A stretch of DNA of 64,000 nt from Micromonospora chalcea (GTDB lineage Bacteria; Actinomycetota; Actinomycetes; Mycobacteriales; Micromonosporaceae): contig NZ_MAGP01000110.1 in NCBI RefSeq assembly GCF_002926165.1, positions 105,602 through 169,601 on the forward strand, read 5' to 3'. Positions 1-8,319 of the stretch are shown here, one piece after another; position 1 is the first letter of the stretch; each line of letters begins with the position of its first letter. The notes under the pieces were generated by a model. That model saw only the letters and a list, made by a program, of their open reading frames with translations. It made no database searches and had not been told where the DNA came from. The position numbers and the translations under genes are program-made.

Positions 1-1
1 C

Positions 2-181
2 CCGGAGCACTACTGGGTGACAGACGAGAAGGCGGTACGCGCCGAGGGTGAACGGGTGATCCGGATCGCCGAGGCGGGTGCGTTCCCGTTCGACGGCACC
101 TGGTGCGACTTCACCCCGCCCACGGAATGGGGTGTACCGGACGAACTTCCGCCGGGGTGGGACCGCCCGCCGGTGCGCTGA
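2..181 (+). CDS. C-terminal end of a DUF402-like protein (partial)
   Basis: An open frame enters from outside the window and ends at TGA 179-181, giving about 59 residues. The tail reads EHYWVTDEKAVRAEGER, then AGAFPFDGTWCDF, and ends in PPGWDRPPVR. The FPFDGTWCDF-type ending, rich in Trp and Pro, matches my memory of the C-terminus of actinobacterial DUF402 (nucleotide-phosphatase-like) proteins; this is recall, not a search. The N-terminal catalytic part lies upstream and cannot be checked. It is separated from rpsP by about 240 bp and is probably a separate transcription unit. Confidence 0.55.
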   Translation, partial: PEHYWVTDEKAVRAEGERVIRIAEAGAFPFDGTWCDFTPPTEWGVPDELPPGWDRPPVR

Positions 182-237
182 GCGGGTGTCGTCCGTCACG
201 GCCCGACCCGCCGCGGGCGTGGTGTCCGGGTCCGGTG

Positions 238-266
238 TGAGAGTTCCGGGGCGGATCTGGCAGAAT
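238..266 (+). promoter_or_regulatory. candidate promoter of the rpsP operon
   Basis: A -10-like hexamer CAGAAT lies at 261-266, with a weak -35-like TGAGAG 17 bp upstream at 238-243. This would leave a leader of about 150 nt before the rpsP start, plausible for a ribosomal-protein operon. The gap 182-423 holds no other gene that I can support. Inference from position and similarity to the consensus only. Confidence 0.3.
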
Positions 267-423
267 GGTTCGCTGGTATCCGGCGCGCGTCCGGCGCCCT
301 CTAACCCGGGCGCGTCGCCAGTTCACCGAGCAGTCTCCGGCCCAAACCCCACTGTGCCGGTCGGCGCTCACCCGCCACACCGCCCGTACGGGCCGGTGAG
401 ATCGCAACAGGAGCGAAACAACT

Positions 424-879
424 GTGGCCGTAAAGATCCGGCTCCTGCGGATGGGCAAGATCCGCAACCCGCAGTACCGCATCGTCATCGCCGACTCGCG
501 TACCAAGCGTGACGGTCGCGCGATCGAGTTCGTCGGTGTGTACCAGCCGAAGGAAGACCCTTCGGTGATCGAGGTCAAGTCGGAGCGGGTCCAGTACTGG
601 CTCTCGGTCGGCGCTCAGCCGAGCGAGGCCGTGCAGCGCCTGCTGGAGCTGACCGGTGACTGGCAGAAGTTCAAGGGCCTGCCGGCCCCGCCGCCGCTGA
701 AGGTCGCCCCCGAGCGGGCCGACCGCAAGGCGGCGTACGAGGCCGAGGCGAAGGCCGCCGCCGGCGTGGCGGACACCCCGGCCAAGCCGGCCAAGAAGGC
801 CGCCGCCAAGGCGGAGGAGCCGAAGGCCGAGGCCAAGGCCGAGGAGCAGACCGGTGCCGAGTCCGGCGAGCAGGCCTGA
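424..879 (+). CDS. rpsP: 30S ribosomal protein S16
   Basis: S16 is a small-subunit protein that stabilises the 5' domain of 16S rRNA during assembly. The 151-aa product starts [20 protein letters not shown], the S16 N-terminal signature, and continues through the conserved GVYQPKED region. The last 45-50 residues are an Ala/Lys/Glu-rich low-complexity tail; many S16 proteins lack it, but it is common in actinobacteria. GTG is chosen because it gives exactly the family N-terminus, and AGGAG lies about 10 nt upstream near 409-413. It is first in a tight operon with the KH protein, rimM, trmD and rplS, so S16 is co-expressed with factors that mature 16S rRNA and tRNA. Confidence 0.97.
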   Translation: MAVKIRLLRMGKIRNPQYRIVIADSRTKRDGRAIEFVGVYQPKEDPSVIEVKSERVQYWLSVGAQPSEAVQRLLELTGDWQKFKGLPAPPPLKVAPERADRKAAYEAEAKAAAGVADTPAKPAKKAAAKAEEPKAEAKAEEQTGAESGEQA

Positions 880-880
880 C

Positions 881-1114
881 ATGCCGCTGCGTCCCGCTCT
901 GGAGCACCTGGTCAAGGGCATCGTCGACCACCCGGACGACGTCCGGGTGCGGATGGTCGACTCCCGTCGGGGCAAGCGCCTCGAAGTCCGCGTGCACCCC
1001 GAGGACCTCGGCACGGTGATCGGGCGGTCCGGCCGGACCGCCAGGGCGCTGCGCCAGGTGATCGGGTCCATCGGCGGGCGTGGGGTACGCGTCGACATCG
1101 TCGACTCGTACTGA
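881..1114 (+). CDS. KH-domain RNA-binding protein (KhpA-like)
   Basis: A 77-aa protein that is almost entirely one KH domain. The RNA-binding loop VIGRSGRTARALRQ (about residues 46-59) is the family GxxG motif. The family (YlqC/KhpA; Rv2908c in mycobacteria) binds RNA and in firmicutes works with KhpB/Jag in cell-wall control. ATG 881 lies one base after the rpsP stop and gives the usual MPLRPALEHLVKGIVDHPDDV start; an upstream in-frame start would overlap rpsP. The stop overlaps the rimM ATG by one base (TGATG), indicating translational coupling. The gene sits between rpsP and rimM as in most actinobacteria. Confidence 0.93.
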   Translation: MPLRPALEHLVKGIVDHPDDVRVRMVDSRRGKRLEVRVHPEDLGTVIGRSGRTARALRQVIGSIGGRGVRVDIVDSY

Positions 1115-1653
1115 TGCTTCTCGTCGTCGGCCGGATCGGTAAGCCGCACGGCATCCGCGGTGAGGTCACCGTGGAGGTGCGTACCGACGAGCCCGAAGCA
1201 CGGTTCGCCCCCGGTTCGGTGTTGACCACCGAGCCGGGGGTCACCCCGTCGGAGCCCGGCGCCTGGCGGGTGCCGCCGGCGCTCACCGTCGAGTCGGCCC
1301 GCTGGCACCAGGGGCGGCTGCTCGTCGCCTTCGAGGGCGTGCTGGAGCGCAACGTCGCCGAGGCGCTGCGCAACACGCTGCTCGGCGTGGACAGCGCCGA
1401 CGTCGCCCCGCCGGAGGACCCGGAGGAGTTCCACGACCACCAGCTGGTCGGCCTCGCCGTGGTCACCCGGGACGGGGAGCACGTGGGCGAGGTGGCCCGC
1501 ATCGACCACGCGCCCGCATCCGACATGCTGGTGCTGCGGCGGCCCGAGGGGCGTACCGCGCTGGTCCCGTTCGTCAAGGCGATAGTGCCCGAGGTGGATC
1601 TGGCCGGCGGTCGCGTCGTCGTCGACCTGCCCGACGGCCTGCTCGATCTCTAG
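1114..1653 (+). CDS. rimM: ribosome maturation factor RimM
   Basis: RimM binds S19 in the head of the 30S subunit and promotes late 16S processing. The 179-aa length is normal. The N-terminal RimM beta-barrel starts LLVVGRIGKPHGIRGEV, with the conserved GxIxxxHGIRG signature. The C-terminal PRC-barrel-like domain includes FHDHQLVGLAVV and DMLVLRRPEGRTALVPFV. The ATG overlaps the stop of the KH gene. About 27 bp separate it from trmD, and the rimM-trmD pair is conserved across bacteria. No unusual features. Confidence 0.96.
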   Translation: MLLVVGRIGKPHGIRGEVTVEVRTDEPEARFAPGSVLTTEPGVTPSEPGAWRVPPALTVESARWHQGRLLVAFEGVLERNVAEALRNTLLGVDSADVAPPEDPEEFHDHQLVGLAVVTRDGEHVGEVARIDHAPASDMLVLRRPEGRTALVPFVKAIVPEVDLAGGRVVVDLPDGLLDL

Positions 1654-1680
1654 CTCTCGACCTCCGGCTGGAGCCACCGC

Positions 1681-2469
1681 ATGCGCGTCGACATCGTGTC
1701 GATCTTCCCTGAGTACTTCGCCCCGCTGGACCTGTCGCTGATCGGCAAGGCCCGCGCGAACGGCACGCTGCGGCTGGCCGTACACGATCTGCGGACCTGG
1801 ACCCACGACGTGCACCGCACCGTCGACGACACGCCCTACGGCGGCGGTCCCGGCATGGTGATGCGGCCGGAGCCGTGGGGTGAGGCGCTGGACGCGCTGG
1901 CGCCGGGCGAGCTGAGCCCGGACGGGCACACGCTGCCCCGGCTGATCGTGCCGTCCCCGGCCGGCGTCCCGTTCACCCAGGCCCTGGCGCACGAGCTGGC
2001 CGCCGAGTCGCACCTGCTGTTCGCCTGCGGCCGGTACGAGGGCATCGACCAGCGGGTGCTGGACCACGCGGCGACCCGGATGCCGGTGACCGAGGTCTCC
2101 CTGGGTGACTACGTGCTCTTCGGCGGCGAGGTGGCAGTGCTGGTGATCCTGGAGGCGGTCACCCGGCTGCTGCCCGGGGTGCTGGGCAACGCCGGCTCGC
2201 TGGACGAGGAGTCACACGCGCACGGGCTGCTGGAGGCCCCGCTCTACACGAAGCCGGCGACCTGGCGCGGGCTGGATGTGCCGGAGGTGCTGCGCTCCGG
2301 CGACCACGGCCGGATCGCCCGCTGGCGCCGGGACGAGGCGCTGCTGCGCACGGCCGGGCGCCGCCCCGACATGATCGGCGCGCTGGCCCCGGAGACGCTC
2401 GACAAGCGGGACCGGGCGACGCTGGACCGGGGCGGATTTTCCCCGCCACCGGGGCATGTGGCAAAGTAG
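1681..2469 (+). CDS. trmD: tRNA (guanine-37-N1)-methyltransferase TrmD
   Basis: TrmD uses S-adenosylmethionine to methylate G37 next to the anticodon and prevents +1 frameshifting. The 262-aa protein begins [13 protein letters not shown], typical of the family. It contains the [13 protein letters not shown] loop (about residues 58-70) and the SPOUT trefoil-knot motif [19 protein letters not shown] (about 139-157), which binds the cofactor. The C-terminal helical domain is complete. It is the penultimate gene of the S16-L19 operon. The standard ATG gives the family N-terminus. Confidence 0.97.
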   Translation: MRVDIVSIFPEYFAPLDLSLIGKARANGTLRLAVHDLRTWTHDVHRTVDDTPYGGGPGMVMRPEPWGEALDALAPGELSPDGHTLPRLIVPSPAGVPFTQALAHELAAESHLLFACGRYEGIDQRVLDHAATRMPVTEVSLGDYVLFGGEVAVLVILEAVTRLLPGVLGNAGSLDEESHAHGLLEAPLYTKPATWRGLDVPEVLRSGDHGRIARWRRDEALLRTAGRRPDMIGALAPETLDKRDRATLDRGGFSPPPGHVAK

Positions 2470-2612
2470 AGGGGTTGCCGCATCCGTCCACGCCGTGGGC
2501 GGCTGCGAGGACCCTCGACCGGGGCCGGTCTCGCCGGTCACCACCCGGGGGTCAGAATCACCCATCCGCGCATCGACTGACGATGCGCCGTGAGCCTCAC
2601 GAGGACGCAGCG

Positions 2613-2972
2613 ATGAACCTCCTGGACGCCCTTGACGCCCAGTCGAAGCGTACCGACCTGCCCGACTTCCGTGCCGGTGACACCGTCAAGGTGCACGCGC
2701 GGGTCGTCGAGGGCAACCGCTCCCGGGTCCAGATCTTCCAGGGCGTCGTCATCCGCCGCCAGGGTGACGGTCTGCGCGAGACCTTCTCGGTCCGCAAGGT
2801 CAGCTTCGGCGTCGGCGTGGAGCGGACCTACCCGCTCAACGGCCCGGGCATCGACCGGATCGAGGTCGTGACCCGCGGTGACGTGCGTCGCGCCAAGCTC
2901 TACTACCTGCGTGAGCTGCGGGGCAAGAAGGCCAAGATCAAGGAGCTGCGGGAGAAGCAGCCGGCGAACTGA
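2613..2972 (+). CDS. rplS: 50S ribosomal protein L19
   Basis: L19 sits at the subunit interface of the 50S particle. The 119-aa product starts [22 protein letters not shown] and contains [13 protein letters not shown] and [15 protein letters not shown], hallmarks of L19. ATG 2613 is chosen because translation from the longer upstream frame (to about 2475) adds residues with no family counterpart; GAGGA lies at 2601-2605. The 143 bp after trmD contain no other gene. The run [10 protein letters not shown] at the C-terminus is the normal basic tail. Confidence 0.96.
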   Translation: MNLLDALDAQSKRTDLPDFRAGDTVKVHARVVEGNRSRVQIFQGVVIRRQGDGLRETFSVRKVSFGVGVERTYPLNGPGIDRIEVVTRGDVRRAKLYYLRELRGKKAKIKELREKQPAN

Positions 2973-3070
2973 TTCGCGTTCGCCACGCCGCCCGGCCTGC
3001 GCGGATGTCGTATCGACCAGACCGCATTACCCTGGTCGGTACGGGCGCAGCCGGACGGTGCGAAACGGTC

Positions 3071-3115
3071 CACTACCGCCCGTGGGGTCTCGAAGGAGAC
3101 TCCCGGGCGGTAGTG
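3071..3115 (+). terminator. strong stem-loop between rplS and lepB
   Basis: A 12-bp perfect outer stem (3071-3082 with 3104-3115, CACTACCGCCCG and its complement) continues into an 8-bp inner stem (3084-3091 with 3096-3103, one G-T pair) closed by a GAAG loop. TCGTTT follows, so a run of U is weak. It could end the S16-L19 operon or attenuate read-through into lepB, whose start is only 25 bp downstream. Confidence 0.7.
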
Positions 3116-3140
3116 TCGTTTCCGCGGACCGGAGAGTGGC

Positions 3141-4025
3141 ATGGTGCAGATGGTTGACGAGGACGGCGCCGTCGATCCCTGGCGCCGGCGGGCCCGGCGC
3201 GGGCGTCGCCAGATGCCGCTCTGGCAGGAGCTTCCGCTGCTGCTCATCGTGGCGTTCTGCCTGGCGGTGCTGATCCGCACGTTCCTGCTCCAGGCGTTCT
3301 TCATCCCCTCCGGGTCGATGGAGAACACGCTGCTCGTCGGCGACCGGGTGCTCGTCAACAAGGTCGTCTACGACGTCCGCGACCCGGTCCGCGGCGAGGT
3401 GGTGGTGTTCCGCGGCACCGACCGCTGGGTCGCCCAGGAGGCGCCCGCGCCACCCACCAACTTCGCCGGCCAGGTCAGCCGCACGCTCGGTGACCTGGTG
3501 GGCGTCAGCCGCCCCGGTGAGAAGGACTTCATCAAGCGGGTCATCGGCGTGCCGGGCGACAAGATCTGGTGCTGCGACGACGGCCGCGTGGTGGTCAACG
3601 GGGTGCCGCTGGACGAGCAGGCGTACGTCTCCGAGGACTCCCCGCTCGAGCTTCCGCCCAATCCGAAGGAATGCCGGTCCCGGCAGTTCACCGAGGTGGT
3701 GGTGCCGCCGGGGCAGATCTTCGTGATGGGTGACCACCGGCTGGTCTCGCAGGACGCCCGATGTCAGGGGCCGGTGCCGATCGAGAACGTGATCGGTCGC
3801 GCCTTCATGATCGTCTGGCCGTCGCAGCGGTGGACCACCCTGCCCGTACCGGAGACGTTCGCGGACGTGCCGCGCGCGGACGCCGCGGCTGCCTCCGGCC
3901 CGGTCCCGGTGGATCCCGACCCGGTGGGCGGAGTCGTCCTGATCGTGCCGGTCGTGGCGACGCTCACGGTTCTCGCGGGTTCGGGGCGACTGCGCCGCAC
4001 CCGGGGACGTAGGCTCCTCCCGTGA
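3141..4025 (+). CDS. lepB: type I signal peptidase (first of two)
   Basis: Membrane serine protease that removes signal peptides from exported proteins on the outer face of the membrane. The 294-aa protein has an N-terminal transmembrane helix (about residues 31-50), then the catalytic serine motif PSGSMENTL (Ser59) and the catalytic lysine in DFIKRVIGVPGD (Lys132). The box FVMGDHR is also present. A second hydrophobic segment near residues 265-280 (VVLIVPVVATLTVLAG) suggests a C-terminal membrane anchor that the second copy lacks. GGAGAG at 3131-3136 supports ATG 3141. A Cys pair (CC in IWCCDDG) is shared with the downstream paralogue. It overlaps the next lepB by 4 bp. Confidence 0.93.
   Translation: MVQMVDEDGAVDPWRRRARRGRRQMPLWQELPLLLIVAFCLAVLIRTFLLQAFFIPSGSMENTLLVGDRVLVNKVVYDVRDPVRGEVVVFRGTDRWVAQEAPAPPTNFAGQVSRTLGDLVGVSRPGEKDFIKRVIGVPGDKIWCCDDGRVVVNGVPLDEQAYVSEDSPLELPPNPKECRSRQFTEVVVPPGQIFVMGDHRLVSQDARCQGPVPIENVIGRAFMIVWPSQRWTTLPVPETFADVPRADAAAASGPVPVDPDPVGGVVLIVPVVATLTVLAGSGRLRRTRGRRLLP
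4010..4024 (+). promoter_or_regulatory. TAGGCT -10-like element before the second lepB
   Basis: TAGGCT at 4010-4015 lies six bases before GTG 4022, the spacing expected for a leaderless actinobacterial transcript starting at or next to the start codon. It lies inside the 3' end of the upstream lepB, so the second copy may also be transcribed on its own. The same hexamer and spacing occurs before the MFS gene at 53363. Confidence 0.4.
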
Positions 4026-4654
4026 TCGACGAGCAGACCGAGAAGCCGCGCAACTCCTTCTGGAAGGAGCTGCCCATCCTCCTGGGTGTGGCGATCCTGG
4101 TCGCAGTGCTGGTTCGCGCCTTTGTGCTGCAGACCTTCTTCATCCCGTCGCCGTCCATGGAGAACACCCTCAAGATCGACGATCGGGTGCTGGTCAACAA
4201 GCTGGTCTACGACTTCCGCTCGCCGCACCGGGGCGAGGTGATCGTCTTCAAGGCGCCCACCGAGTGGAGCGGCAACCCCGACGGTGAGGACTTCATCAAG
4301 CGGGTGATCGGCGTCGGCGGCGATCACGTGGTCTGCTGCGACCGTACGGGCGGGCAGGACCGGCTGGTCATCAACGGCAAGCCGGTCGACGAGCCGTTCA
4401 TCTTCCCCGGCAACAAGCCCGCCGACCAGGACTTCGACATCACCGTGCCGAAGGGCCGGCTGTGGGTCATGGGTGACCACCGGGAGGCCTCCGGCGACTC
4501 GCTGGAGCACTGGCAGCAGTCCGGCGAGGACATCACCGTCGCCACCATCCCGGAGGGCGAGGTCGTCGGGCGGGCTTTCACCATCTTCTGGCCGGTCAGC
4601 CGCGCCACCTGGCTCAGCGTGCCGAAGCAGTTCGAGGGGATCCCCAATCCCTGA
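4022..4654 (+). CDS. lepB: type I signal peptidase (second of two)
   Basis: A 210-aa paralogue of the preceding gene. One N-terminal transmembrane helix (about residues 17-38) is followed by IPSPSMENTL (catalytic Ser45), DFIKRVIGVGGD (catalytic Lys93) and WVMGDHREASGDS. It lacks the C-terminal hydrophobic segment of the first copy. The GTG start overlaps the upstream stop as GTGA, so the two are probably translationally coupled. Tandem lepB genes at this locus are common in filamentous actinobacteria, which export many proteins; paralogues can differ in substrate choice, but nothing here shows how. Confidence 0.93.
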   Translation: MIDEQTEKPRNSFWKELPILLGVAILVAVLVRAFVLQTFFIPSPSMENTLKIDDRVLVNKLVYDFRSPHRGEVIVFKAPTEWSGNPDGEDFIKRVIGVGGDHVVCCDRTGGQDRLVINGKPVDEPFIFPGNKPADQDFDITVPKGRLWVMGDHREASGDSLEHWQQSGEDITVATIPEGEVVGRAFTIFWPVSRATWLSVPKQFEGIPNP

Positions 4655-4744
4655 CCCGACGGCTTCCGCGCGCCCCCACGCCCACCCCCGGCCGCCGGCG
4701 GGAGGGCGTGGTCGTTCGTCGCAGCCGTCTGGCAGGCTGGTGCG

Positions 4745-5212
4745 GTGACCGTCTACACCCCTCGTCGCGCGGCCCGGGTGCTGCTGGTCGACGCGTCCGA
4801 CCGGGTGCTGCTCTTCGAGGGCAGTGATCCGGCCCGGCCGGGTCACCGCTACTGGTTCACCCCCGGCGGCGGGCTGGACCCGGGGGAGGCCCCGGCCGAC
4901 GGTGCGGCCCGTGAGCTGGCCGAGGAGACCGGCCTGCGGCTGGCCCCGGCCGAGCTGGGCGCGCCGGTCTGGTCGGAGACCGTCGAGTTCCCGTTCGACG
5001 GCGTCTGGTACCGCCAGGAGCAGCAGTTCTACCTGGTCCGGGTGGCGGGCTGGGAGGTCGACACCACCGGATTCAACGACGTCGAGCGCGCGAGCGTGCA
5101 CGGGCACCGCTGGTGGACGGTGACCGACCTGGCCGCCACCGCCGAGCGTTACTACCCGCCGGACCTGCCCGGCCGGCTCGGCGCCGCGCTGGCGGGAGGC
5201 GGCGCATGCTGA
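4745..5212 (+). CDS. NUDIX hydrolase
   Basis: A 155-aa protein with a complete Nudix box: G42-x5-E48-x7-REL-x-EETGL (REL at 56-58), the Mg2+-binding loop-helix that hydrolyses nucleoside diphosphates linked to another group. The surrounding single alpha/beta fold is the whole protein, and the substrate cannot be told from sequence. GTG 4745 is preceded by CAGGCT six bases upstream, a leaderless-type arrangement. Its stop lies within the start of rnhB (ATGCTGA, 7-bp overlap), so it is coupled to RNase HII. Confidence 0.88.
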   Translation: MTVYTPRRAARVLLVDASDRVLLFEGSDPARPGHRYWFTPGGGLDPGEAPADGAARELAEETGLRLAPAELGAPVWSETVEFPFDGVWYRQEQQFYLVRVAGWEVDTTGFNDVERASVHGHRWWTVTDLAATAERYYPPDLPGRLGAALAGGGAC

Positions 5213-6081
5213 CCCCGCCGCGCACCGTGGTGCGCCGCGACGGCGGCCTCTACGCGCTGGAGCGGGCCCTGCAACGGCGGGGCTTCCGCTACGTCGCGGG
5301 CGCCGACGAGGCGGGCCGGGGCGCCTGCGCCGGGCCGCTGGTCGCCGCCGCCGCGATCCTGCCCGAGGGGCGCCGGGGCGAGATCGACGAGCTGGCCGAC
5401 TCCAAGCTGCTCACCCCCGCCGCCCGCGAGCGCGTCCACGACGAGGTGGTGGCGCGGGCGCTCGCGTACGCCGTGGTGGTCATCCCGGCCGAGGAGGTGG
5501 ACGCGCGCGGGCTGCACGTGTGCAACCTCGCCGCGATGCGCCGGGCGCTCGCCTCGCTCACCACCCGCCCGGAGTACGTCCTGACCGACGGCTTCGGCGT
5601 CGACGGGCTCGACGTGCCGGGGCTGGCGGTCTGGAAGGGCGACCGGGTGGCCGCGTGCGTGGCGGCGGCCAGTGTGCTCGCCAAGGTCACCCGGGACCGG
5701 ATCATGGTGGAACTGGACGGGCGGTTCCCCGGCTACGGCTTCGCCGAGCACAAGGGTTACATCACCGCCGAGCACAGCGCCGCGCTGCGCGCGCTCGGGC
5801 CCTGCCGGGAACACCGCTTCTCGTACGTGAACGTGGCCGCCGTCTCCGGACGGGACGGCCGGCCTCCCCGCGCCCGCCGCCCGGCGGGCGCCGACGTGGT
5901 GTCGCCCGAGCCCGTGGCCGGGCTGCCGGGACTCGGGGCCGGCGCGTTCGCCGGGCGCCCGGACGAGCCGATGGGGCGCTCCGGCGCGCCAGGGGGTACC
6001 GTCGGCGTGGCGTTGGGCGAGCAGCCGCGACCTCCGGCGTCGGTGGGGGAAGATGTGGTCATGGAAGGCGGAGTGCGATGA
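5206..6081 (+). CDS. rnhB: ribonuclease HII
   Basis: Cleaves the RNA strand of RNA-DNA hybrids and single ribonucleotides in DNA. The N-terminal signature VAGADEAGRG carries catalytic Asp34-Glu35; LADSKLLTP and YVLTDGF supply further active-site residues. At 291 aa it is longer than most RNase HII proteins (about 200-230): after the conserved RFSYVNVAA, a Pro/Gly/Arg-rich tail of about 60-70 residues looks disordered. ATG 5206 follows GGGAGG at 5194-5199; upstream in-frame codons would lie deep inside the NUDIX gene. The stop overlaps the next gene (ATGA). Confidence 0.93.
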   Translation: MLTPPRTVVRRDGGLYALERALQRRGFRYVAGADEAGRGACAGPLVAAAAILPEGRRGEIDELADSKLLTPAARERVHDEVVARALAYAVVVIPAEEVDARGLHVCNLAAMRRALASLTTRPEYVLTDGFGVDGLDVPGLAVWKGDRVAACVAAASVLAKVTRDRIMVELDGRFPGYGFAEHKGYITAEHSAALRALGPCREHRFSYVNVAAVSGRDGRPPRARRPAGADVVSPEPVAGLPGLGAGAFAGRPDEPMGRSGAPGGTVGVALGEQPRPPASVGEDVVMEGGVR

Positions 6082-6401
6082 GCGCGGAAGATCTCGAGAA
6101 GTACGAGACCGAGATGGAGCTGCAGCTCTACCGGGAGTACCGCGACATTGTCCGCCAGTTCTCCTACGTGGTGGAGACCGAGCGCCGTTTCTATCTGGCG
6201 AACCAGGTCGACCTGCACGTCCGCAACTCGGACGGTGAGGTCTACTTCGAGGTCGAGATGCACGACGCCTGGGTGTGGGACATGTACCGGCCTGCCCGTT
6301 TCGTCAAGAACGTCCGAGTGATGACGTTCAAGGACGTCAATGTGGAAGAGCTCGAAAAGCCCGACATCTCGCTTCCCGCAGATTCCGGATTCGGGAGCTG
6401 A
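6078..6401 (+). CDS. DUF2469 conserved actinobacterial protein
   Basis: A 107-aa protein MSAEDLEKYETEMELQLYRE... with the strongly conserved YVVETERRFYLANQVDL and YFEVEMHDAWVWDMYR stretches. This matches the actinobacterial family that follows rnhB (Rv2901c in mycobacteria). It is acidic and soluble, with no signal or membrane segment. Function is not established. ATG 6078 overlaps the rnhB stop by 4 bp and GGAG lies upstream at 6070-6073. Conservation of the rnhB pairing hints at a nucleic-acid role, but that is inference. Confidence 0.9.
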   Translation: MSAEDLEKYETEMELQLYREYRDIVRQFSYVVETERRFYLANQVDLHVRNSDGEVYFEVEMHDAWVWDMYRPARFVKNVRVMTFKDVNVEELEKPDISLPADSGFGS

Positions 6402-6425
6402 TCCCCGGGCGGCCCGCCGCCCGGA

Positions 6426-7532
6426 TCACCGCTCCGGCACGACCACTTCGACCCGCTGCACCAGGTTGTTCGCGAACCCGCCCCGGTTCCACGGCTGCTC
6501 GACCGGCTGAGTGCGCCCCGAGGCGTCGGTCGCCCGGGCGCCCAGCACGTACCGCCCCGGGGTCGCCGTCCAGCTCACCGACCATCGACGCCACGCCCAC
6601 TCGCCGCCGGCCGGCTCGTCCAGGACCGCCGGCGTCCACGTGCCGCCACCGTCCGTCGTCACCTCGACCGACGTCACCGGCGCGTGCCCGGACCAGGCCC
6701 GGCCGTCCAGAGTGCACGGCCCCGGCCGCACCACCCGGGTCCGGGACATGAAGTCCGGGAACCCGGGCGGGCGCACCAGGGCACGCGGCTCGATCCGGGT
6801 CACCGGCACGCCCGGGTCGTCGGCGTCACGCCGTAACCGGTAGGCCACCGCGTTCTGGTAGCCGTCGAACGGCTCGTTCGTCACGGTGATGTCGCGCAGC
6901 CACTTCACGTGCGCCATGCCGTACCAGCCGGGCACGATCAGCCGCAGCGGCGCGCCGTGCTGCGGCAGCAGGGGAGCGCCGTTCATCTCGTACGCCAGCA
7001 GCACCTCCTCGCGCAGCGCGTCGGCCACCGGCAGCGCCCGCTGGTAGTCCTGCTCGACGCCGCGCTCGATCCCGTGGTCCGCCCCGGTGAACACCACGTC
7101 CACCGCGTCGCCGGACAGCCCGGCGTCGCGCAGCAGCGGCGCCAGCGGGGTACCGGTCCACTCGGCGTTGCCCACCGCCTCCACCAGCCAGGGCTGGCTC
7201 ACCGGGCGGGGCCGCAGCAGCGCCCGGCCGTTGCCCGCGCACTCCAGCGTCACCCGGTGGGTCACCCGGGGCCGGTCGCGCAGCGCCGCCAGGTCCAGCC
7301 GCAGTGGACGCTGCACCGCGCCGGACACGCTCAGCGCGTACGCGGCCGGGTCGACGTCCGGGATGTCGTAGTGGATGAGCAGGTAGTGCAGGCCCGCCGG
7401 GGTCACGTCGTAGCGCAGCGCCTCCAGCGGGATGCCGTGGTTGCGCGCGGCGAGCTGGAGCTCCTCGGCGCTGATCGCCTCGTCCGGCCCGGCGACCCGG
7501 GCGGGCCGGCTCGCGTCGTCCACTGTGGTCAT
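6426..7532 (-). CDS. sulfite-oxidase-like molybdopterin oxidoreductase
   Basis: A 368-aa protein with the sulfite oxidase/nitrate reductase Mo-cofactor domain. THRVTLECAGNGR carries the cysteine ligand of molybdenum (Cys98), and HYDIPDVD with YQRALPVADAL follow the family pattern. The C-terminal Mo-co dimerisation domain (about 260-365) includes VEVTTDGGGTW and WRRWSVSW. No signal peptide or haem domain is seen, so it is probably cytoplasmic and uses another electron acceptor. ATG 7532 overlaps the stop of the upstream methyltransferase (ATGA), defining a two-gene operon. The substrate is unknown; many actinobacterial members are unassigned. Confidence 0.85.
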   Translation of the reverse strand: MTTVDDASRPARVAGPDEAISAEELQLAARNHGIPLEALRYDVTPAGLHYLLIHYDIPDVDPAAYALSVSGAVQRPLRLDLAALRDRPRVTHRVTLECAGNGRALLRPRPVSQPWLVEAVGNAEWTGTPLAPLLRDAGLSGDAVDVVFTGADHGIERGVEQDYQRALPVADALREEVLLAYEMNGAPLLPQHGAPLRLIVPGWYGMAHVKWLRDITVTNEPFDGYQNAVAYRLRRDADDPGVPVTRIEPRALVRPPGFPDFMSRTRVVRPGPCTLDGRAWSGHAPVTSVEVTTDGGGTWTPAVLDEPAGGEWAWRRWSVSWTATPGRYVLGARATDASGRTQPVEQPWNRGGFANNLVQRVEVVVPER

Positions 7533-8188
7533 GCCTGCTCCGTCCGCTCCAGCACGTCGTAGCCCACGAACGTGAACATCCGTGCACCCGGCACCAGCGG
7601 GCGCGGGGTGCCGGTGAAGCGGTGCGCGCCGACACCCACACCGTCGGCCGGGCTGCCCACCGCGACCGGCTCGAAGCCCTCCTCGGCGAACCACTCGCAG
7701 ATCACCGGCACCAGATCCGGCTCGCGCCGGTGCCGCGTCCACAGCACCATGCCGCCGGTGGCGCAGAGCGAGGCGCAGTGCCGCACCGTCGCCCGGATGC
7801 CGTCGTCGGTGATGTTGCCGAAGATGCCGCAGACCAGCACCAGATCGGCCGGGGCCAGATCGGCGTAGCCGTCGGTCAGCGCGGCGTCCCCGGTCACCAC
7901 CTGCACGCCGGTGAGCCCCGCGTCGGCGGTGGCGCGGCGGGCCAGATCGGCGTTGCGCGGGTCCAGCTCGACCAGGCGGGCGGTCACGTCGGCGCCCCGG
8001 GGGTGAGCGGCCAGCACCGGGATCAGGTCACGGCCCTGACCGGCGCAGAGACTCAGCGCGCGCAGCGGACCGGGCGGCGCGGCGTCGAGGGCGTCGGCGA
8101 CACGCCGCCGCACCTCGGCGAGCCGCCGGGCCAGTGCGGACTCGGGCTGGTCGTAGTCGCGGTGCCAGGCGTACCAGTCCTTCGTCAC
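7529..8188 (-). CDS. class I SAM-dependent methyltransferase
   Basis: A 219-aa protein with a Rossmann-fold SAM site: ALSLCAGQGRDLIPVL (motif I, about residues 44-59), RLVELDPRNADLARR (acidic loop) and DLVLVCGIFGNI (motif IV region). The N-terminus MTKDWYAWHRDYDQP fits small actinobacterial methyltransferases of unknown substrate. Its stop is coupled to the molybdoenzyme start by a 4-bp overlap, so the two share a transcript. It reads divergently from the M23 peptidase gene, and the promoter must lie in 8189-8319. I cannot name a substrate. Confidence 0.8.
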   Translation of the reverse strand: MTKDWYAWHRDYDQPESALARRLAEVRRRVADALDAAPPGPLRALSLCAGQGRDLIPVLAAHPRGADVTARLVELDPRNADLARRATADAGLTGVQVVTGDAALTDGYADLAPADLVLVCGIFGNITDDGIRATVRHCASLCATGGMVLWTRHRREPDLVPVICEWFAEEGFEPVAVGSPADGVGVGAHRFTGTPRPLVPGARMFTFVGYDVLERTEQA

Positions 8189-8319
8189 CCGGCCAGCATA
8201 GGCGTCCCGGCCGTAGCAGATCCGCCCCGATGTTGGCGCTCGTCCACAGTGGGGGCGTCGTCCACAGGACGACCGCGTGGCGCGCGCGGGGCAGCACGCG
8301 GACGGTCAGGGTACGCGGT

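Noticed and set aside
301..2067. A 588-codon open frame on the minus strand across rpsP-trmD
   Set aside because: Antisense to well-identified core genes; composition is the Arg/His/Gly-rich pattern of a GC-rich shadow frame.
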